This document shows positions 6,437-8,495 of a stretch of 8,495 bases of DNA, one piece after another. Below the pieces are notes generated by a model, which worked only from the letters and a program-made list of their open reading frames with translations, did no database searches and was not told the DNA's origin. How positions within the stretch are numbered: position 1 is the stretch's first letter; every line of letters begins with the position of its first letter. This DNA comes from Christensenella sp. UBA6420. GTDB taxonomy: Bacteria > Bacillota > Clostridia > Christensenellales > DTU072. Position numbers and translations under genes: made by a program. The stretch covers positions 1-8,495 of the forward strand of contig DJPE01000057.1 of assembly GCA_002439705.1 (NCBI GenBank). Reading direction: 5' to 3'.

Positions 6437-7150
6437 TTAAGCTAATTCCTTTTTCAGTCTGTCCAATATCTTCGCTTCCAGACGGCTTACCTGAACTTGC
6501 GACACCCCTAATTCTTTAGCTATCTCGCTTTGCGTTTTGTCACGGTAGTATCGTAAGAAAATTATTTTTTTATCCCTTTCGTCGAAGCTGTCTATTACTT
6601 CTCGCAAGACCACTTTTTCTATATATTCGTCCTGATTATCCTTAGAGCAAAGTTTATCTTCCAGACTCAGCCCGTCGTCGTCTTTTTCGGCATATATACT
6701 AACAGGATACCGTGCGCTGTCCATAATAAACACGACGTCCGATTCTTCTTTTTTCATATAATCGGCTATCTCCTTTACCGACGGGTCGCGGGAATTTTTC
6801 TGCCGATATCCTTCGATAAATACGTTTATTACCTGGTTCTGTGCTTTAAGCGAACGACTGACTTTAATAGCTCCGTTGTCGCGAATATACCTTTTTATTT
6901 CGCCGGCTATCATAGGTACGGCGTAAGTCGAAAACCGTACGCCGAACGAAACGTCGAAATTGTTTACCGCTTTTATAAATCCGAGCGTACCGAGCTGAAC
7001 CAAATCTTCGTATTCGATTTGTTTGTTCTGATAACGTCTCACAATGCTCTTAATCAACGGTATATTGTTCTGCAAAAGCTCCGCTTTCGCGTTTTCATCG
7101 TCGTTCTGAGCGCGTTCTATGAGAGTTATCGTCTCTTCGGGACTAAGCAT
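6437..7150 (-). CDS. sigF: RNA polymerase sigma-F factor (SpoIIAC)
   Basis: First forespore-specific sigma factor, held inactive by SpoIIAB until septation. At 237 residues it is a little shorter than the B. subtilis protein (255), mostly at the two ends. Region 2 is at about 30-100, with the strongly conserved FGVRFSTYAVPMIAGEIKRY (69-88) and an IRDNGAIKVSRSLK tail, as in SigF/SigG. Region 3 is at about 100-140 and region 4 at 175-235, with the helix-turn-helix TQSEIAKELGVSQVQVSRLE (206-225). The neighbours spoIIAA and spoIIAB favour sigma-F over sigma-G. The ATG overlaps the end of spoIIAB by 8 bases; no Shine-Dalgarno is visible and no in-frame start exists before an upstream stop, so translation is probably coupled to spoIIAB. 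Confidence 0.96.
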   Translation of the reverse strand: MLSPEETITLIERAQNDDENAKAELLQNNIPLIKSIVRRYQNKQIEYEDLVQLGTLGFIKAVNNFDVSFGVRFSTYAVPMIAGEIKRYIRDNGAIKVSRSLKAQNQVINVFIEGYRQKNSRDPSVKEIADYMKKEESDVVFIMDSARYPVSIYAEKDDDGLSLEDKLCSKDNQDEYIEKVVLREVIDSFDERDKKIIFLRYYRDKTQSEIAKELGVSQVQVSRLEAKILDRLKKELA

Positions 7151-7565
7151 TTGCGAGTTTTTTCGTCATCGTGACTGTAGTTCCCGCGCCGAGTACGCTT
7201 TCGACTTCGAGACTGTCCATAAAGGTTTTCATTATCGTAAAACCTAAACCGCTGCGTTCTTCTTCCGCTTTCGTCGTGTAAAAGTCCTGCAAAACGGTAT
7301 CCACGTCCACTATTCCGCGACCGTAGTCTACGACTTTCACGGTAAGTACGTCGTCATAAATCATAGCTTCTATAAGTACGTCGCCCTTTTCCGTTCCGTA
7401 TCCGTGTACGATACAATTCGTCACCGCTTCCGATACGGAAGTCCTTACGTCGTTAATTACGTCCAACGTAGGGTCCGACGAAACGCAAAAAGCCGCTATA
7501 ACGCTGCGGGCAAACCCTTCGTTTTCGGGAATCGCCTTAAATCTTAAACTAACGTGATTATTCAT
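7143..7565 (-). CDS. spoIIAB: Anti-sigma-F factor and serine kinase
   Basis: Binds and inhibits SigF, and phosphorylates SpoIIAA on serine; a GHKL-fold ATPase. Numbered from the ATG chosen here, the N-box is at 44-56 (SVSEAVTNCIVHG, Glu46 and Asn50). The Asp80-x-Gly-x-Gly box is DYGRGI. The ATP lid TTKAEEERSG is at 97-106, followed by GLGFTIM. Arg20 in EGFARS corresponds to the contact residue used for SigF/SpoIIAA in B. subtilis. A GTG at 7569-7571 would add two residues but lies inside GAGGTGG, the ribosome binding site itself. The ATG at 7563-7565 is therefore the likely start, giving 140 residues. The binding site overlaps the spoIIAA stop, and the gap is 7 bases. Confidence 0.96.
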   Translation of the reverse strand: MNNHVSLRFKAIPENEGFARSVIAAFCVSSDPTLDVINDVRTSVSEAVTNCIVHGYGTEKGDVLIEAMIYDDVLTVKVVDYGRGIVDVDTVLQDFYTTKAEEERSGLGFTIMKTFMDSLEVESVLGAGTTVTMTKKLANA

Positions 7566-7572
7566 ATCCACC

Positions 7573-7878
7573 TCAAATTAAAGGAATTATGCTGTAAAGA
7601 CCGCTGACTTTAAGCACTTTGTCTATCTGTTTGTTCGGTTCGTTAATAAACATTGATACGTTATTTTGTTTCAACTTCTTATACCGCCCCATAATAAGTC
7701 CTACGCCGGTGCTGTCCATAAACGTAAGCTCTTTCATATTGAGAATTACGTTCTTTACCCTGACCGAATTGAGATAATCGTCCAACTTAACTCTCAATTC
7801 TCCCGCCACGGACTGGTCAATTTCCCCTTCGAGAAAAATATAAAGATTATCTCTGTTTATCTTTGCGCTTACCTTCAT
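7573..7878 (-). CDS. spoIIAA: Anti-anti-sigma-F factor
   Basis: STAS-domain protein that frees SigF by binding SpoIIAB when unphosphorylated. The signature LTFMDSTGVGLIMGRYK lies at 51-67; Ser56 in DSTG aligns with the Ser58 that SpoIIAB phosphorylates in B. subtilis (DSSG there). The N-terminal LEGEIDQSVAGEL segment (17-29) is typical. At 101 residues it lacks about 15 C-terminal residues of the Bacillus form, ending soon after the SGLYSIIPLI strand and helix, so the core fold is complete. The start is firm: GGAGG at 7885-7889, six bases before ATG 7876-7878. First gene of the operon; a good sigma-H promoter lies just upstream. Confidence 0.96.
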   Translation of the reverse strand: MKVSAKINRDNLYIFLEGEIDQSVAGELRVKLDDYLNSVRVKNVILNMKELTFMDSTGVGLIMGRYKKLKQNNVSMFINEPNKQIDKVLKVSGLYSIIPLI

Positions 7879-7904
7879 AAGTCACCTCCGACAAAAATGA
7901 TTAT

Positions 7905-7936
7905 AAAAAAAATATTCCCGAAAAAAATGGGAATAT
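7905..7936 (-). terminator. Terminator-like hairpin overlapping the spoIIA promoter
   Basis: The minus strand forms ATATTCCC / GGGAATAT (plus-strand arms 7929-7936 and 7912-7919; 8-bp stem, 9-base loop) followed by seven T residues. It has the form of an intrinsic terminator for transcripts arriving from the tRNA side. The same bases are the inner half of the -35 and most of the -10 of the sigma-H promoter. The stem has only three G-C pairs, so terminator strength is uncertain; the palindrome could be a by-product of the two promoter elements. Confidence 0.4.
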
Positions 7937-7941
7937 CCTAC
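7912..7941 (-). promoter_or_regulatory. Sigma-H promoter of the spoIIA operon (inside a hairpin)
   Basis: On the minus strand, GTAGGATAT (7933-7941) fits the sigma-H -35 consensus RnAGGAwWW at every defined position. After a 12-base spacer, CGGGAATAT (7912-7920) fits the -10 consensus RnnGAATww at all but the first position. Spacing of 11-12 is what sigma-H uses, and spoIIA is a known sigma-H and Spo0A-controlled operon in B. subtilis. The predicted start lies near 7905, leaving a leader of about 27 bases that contains the strong spoIIAA ribosome binding site. Confidence 0.75.
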
Positions 7942-7957
7942 GCAAAAAATCTAATTA

Positions 7958-7964
7958 TGTCGTC
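7958..7964. promoter_or_regulatory. Weak candidate Spo0A box
   Basis: TGTCGTC on the plus strand matches the Spo0A box TGTCGAA at 5 of 7 positions, with the TGTCG core intact. It lies about 56 bases upstream of the predicted spoIIA start, a usual place for Spo0A activation of sigma-H promoters. Such a short partial match is weak evidence on its own; the position is the main argument. Confidence 0.25.
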
Positions 7965-7972
7965 TTATAAAA

Positions 7973-8080
7973 CTATTTCCTCAAACCTAAAATATCATCT
8001 GCCGAACAATCGATAATAGCGCACAACTTCACAAAAGTCGTCAAAAAAGAGAAAATTCTTCCCGGCAGATATTGCGAAGA
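7973..8080 (-). pseudogene. C-terminal remnant of an XRE-type helix-turn-helix regulator
   Basis: A minus-strand frame ending in TAG at 7973-7975 reads QYLPGRIFSFLTTFVKLCAI and then IDCSADDILGLRK. This is the pattern of the last helices of an HTH_3/XRE domain: an xYLxGR turn after the recognition helix, then TFVKLCxIxDCSADxLLGL. The frame stays open further upstream, but there is no ATG. The expected N-terminal half (about 40 residues with LTQxELA) is not recognisable, and it would have to run through the tRNA terminator. A 9-bp inverted repeat sits where that half should be. I read it as a truncated gene stranded between the tRNA cluster and spoIIA. Its family is an inference from pattern only. 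Confidence 0.45.
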
Positions 8081-8084
8081 AAAT

Positions 8085-8121
8085 AAAAGGCTGAAAAAAC
8101 GTTGGTTCTTTACAGCCTTTT
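8085..8121. terminator. Second inverted repeat after the tRNA cluster, possible two-way terminator
   Basis: AAAAGGCTG (8085-8093) and CAGCCTTTT (8113-8121) are perfect 9-base arms around a 19-base loop. On the plus strand the stem leads into seven T residues; on the minus strand into TTTTATTTT. It may back up the tRNA terminator or stop plus-strand noise. The loop is long for an efficient terminator. Confidence 0.35.
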
Positions 8122-8150
8122 TTTCTGTCAATAATTTTACGATATAAACT

Positions 8151-8178
8151 AAAAAGCACTTCTTTCGAAGTGCTTTTT
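8151..8178 (-). terminator. Rho-independent terminator of the tRNA cluster
   Basis: On the minus strand a perfect 12-bp stem (AAAAAGCACTTC with GAAGTGCTTTTT) is closed by a GAAA tetraloop, a stable GNRA loop. It begins directly after the CCA end of tRNA-Tyr, and its downstream arm supplies a five-T tract. The plus strand also ends in six T residues, so it could work both ways. Confidence 0.88.
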
Positions 8179-8264
8179 TGGTGGAAGGAGATGGATTCGA
8201 ACCATCGAAGTCGACGGACGGCAGATTTACAGTCTGCTCCCTTTAGCCACTCGGGAATCCTTCC
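8179..8264 (-). tRNA. tRNA-Tyr (anticodon GTA)
   Basis: The acceptor stem GGAAGGA pairs with TCCTTCC, the discriminator is A, and CCA is encoded at 8179-8181. The anticodon arm AGACTGTAAATCT carries GTA. A long variable arm (CCGTCCGTCGACTTCG region) marks it as a class II tRNA, as expected for bacterial Tyr. The T arm GATGGTTCGAATCCATC is intact. Total 86 bases; the tRNA-Thr gene ends only 3 bases upstream. Confidence 0.95.
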
Positions 8265-8267
8265 TCG

Positions 8268-8344
8268 TGGAGCTGGCTAATGGAATCGAACCATCAACCT
8301 GCTGATTACAAATCAGCTGCTCTGCCTAGTTGAGCTAAGCCAGC
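8268..8344 (-). tRNA. tRNA-Thr (anticodon TGT)
   Basis: Acceptor arms GCTGGCT and AGCCAGC pair fully, the discriminator is T, and CCA is encoded at 8268-8270. The anticodon stem-loop CTGATTTGTAATCAG carries TGT. The D arm AGCTCAACTAGGCAGAGC and T arm TGATGGTTCGATTCCATTA have standard form. 77 bases, 9 bases after tRNA-Phe. Confidence 0.95.
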
Positions 8345-8353
8345 AGTTAAATT

Positions 8354-8429
8354 TGGTGCCTTGGGGCGGAGTTGAACCACCGACACGGGGATTTTCAGTC
8401 CCCTGCTCTACCAGCTGAGCTACCAAGGC
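8354..8429 (-). tRNA. tRNA-Phe (anticodon GAA)
   Basis: Acceptor arms GCCTTGG and CCAAGGC pair fully, the discriminator is A, and CCA is encoded at 8354-8356. The anticodon arm GGGGACTGAAAATCCCC carries GAA. The T arm GGTGGTTCAACTCCGCC is intact. 76 bases, starting 5 bases after the tRNA-Asp end. Confidence 0.95.
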
Positions 8430-8434
8430 AACTT

Positions 8435-8495
8435 TGGCGATCCGGATGGGGTTCGAACCCACGACCTCTAGCGTGACAGGCTAGCGTTCTAACCA
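8435..8495 (-). tRNA. tRNA-Asp (anticodon GTC), 5' end outside the window
   Basis: The 3' 61 bases are present: the anticodon arm CTAGCCTGTCACGCTAG with GTC, the variable region AGGTC, the T arm GTGGGTTCGAACCCCAT, the acceptor 3' strand CCGGATC, discriminator G (the Asp identity base) and encoded CCA. The acceptor 5' strand and part of the D arm lie beyond the window end. First visible member of the tRNA transcript. Confidence 0.92.

Noticed and set aside
7900..7905. TATAAT on the minus strand just after the spoIIA hairpin, a perfect sigma-A -10
   Set aside because: No TTGACA-like element lies 16-18 bases upstream, and the hexamer arises easily at the end of a T-tract; the sigma-H elements fit much better.
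8179..8495. Integration site (att) or mobile element at the tRNA genes
   Set aside because: No integrase, transposase or repeat of a tRNA 3' end is present in the window; the XRE remnant alone is not enough.
1..8495. CRISPR array, riboswitch or toxin-antitoxin pair
   Set aside because: I saw no regularly spaced repeats, no conserved riboswitch core, and no short paired genes outside the sporulation set.

Overview
The window looks like a piece of chromosome from an endospore-forming member of the Bacillota, most likely an uncultured Clostridia-type gut bacterium. The base composition is moderately AT-rich. The main evidence is an almost unbroken run of sporulation genes (spoIIA, spoVA and spoIIIA), GGAGG-type ribosome binding sites, and four tRNA genes with encoded CCA ends. 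The class assignment is inference; the capacity to sporulate is strongly suggested by gene content. Every convincing gene lies on the minus strand, so transcription runs from high to low coordinates.

In transcription order: (1) At 8179-8495 there are four tRNA genes, Asp (cut by the window end), Phe, Thr and Tyr, 3-9 bases apart. They end at a strong GNRA-loop terminator at 8151-8178. (2) The 300-base gap at 7879-8178 holds a second inverted repeat, the decayed C-terminal half of an XRE-type helix-turn-helix regulator, and a near-consensus sigma-H promoter for the next operon. (3) At 6437-7878 is the spoIIA operon (spoIIAA, spoIIAB, sigF), which controls the first forespore sigma factor, followed by a terminator. 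(4) At 4408-6245 is a minimal spoVA operon (spoVAC, spoVAD, spoVAE) for dipicolinic acid import into the forespore, possibly preceded by a 25-codon coupled small ORF. (5) At 2688-4306 is a two-gene housekeeping operon, an Xaa-Pro-type peptidase and elongation factor P. It starts at a clear sigma-A promoter placed so close to the start codon that the mRNA should be leaderless. It ends at a terminator whose U-tract touches the spoIIIAA start codon. (6) At 1-2629 is the spoIIIA operon (AA, AB, AC, AD and the first two thirds of AE), which builds the mother-cell side of the feeding-tube channel.

The genes work together in engulfment-stage sporulation. SpoIIAA and SpoIIAB control SigF in the forespore. 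The SpoIIIA complex, made in the mother cell, links the two cells. SpoVA proteins load dipicolinic acid late. In Bacillus subtilis spoIIA is next to spoVA, and pepQ-efp is next to spoIIIA, but these are two distant loci; here they are fused into one block of about 8 kb. I found no mobile element, CRISPR array, phage gene or clearly novel multi-gene system. The less usual content lies in the regulatory junctions: a predicted leaderless transcript, and terminator hairpins that share sequence with promoters and with a ribosome binding site.
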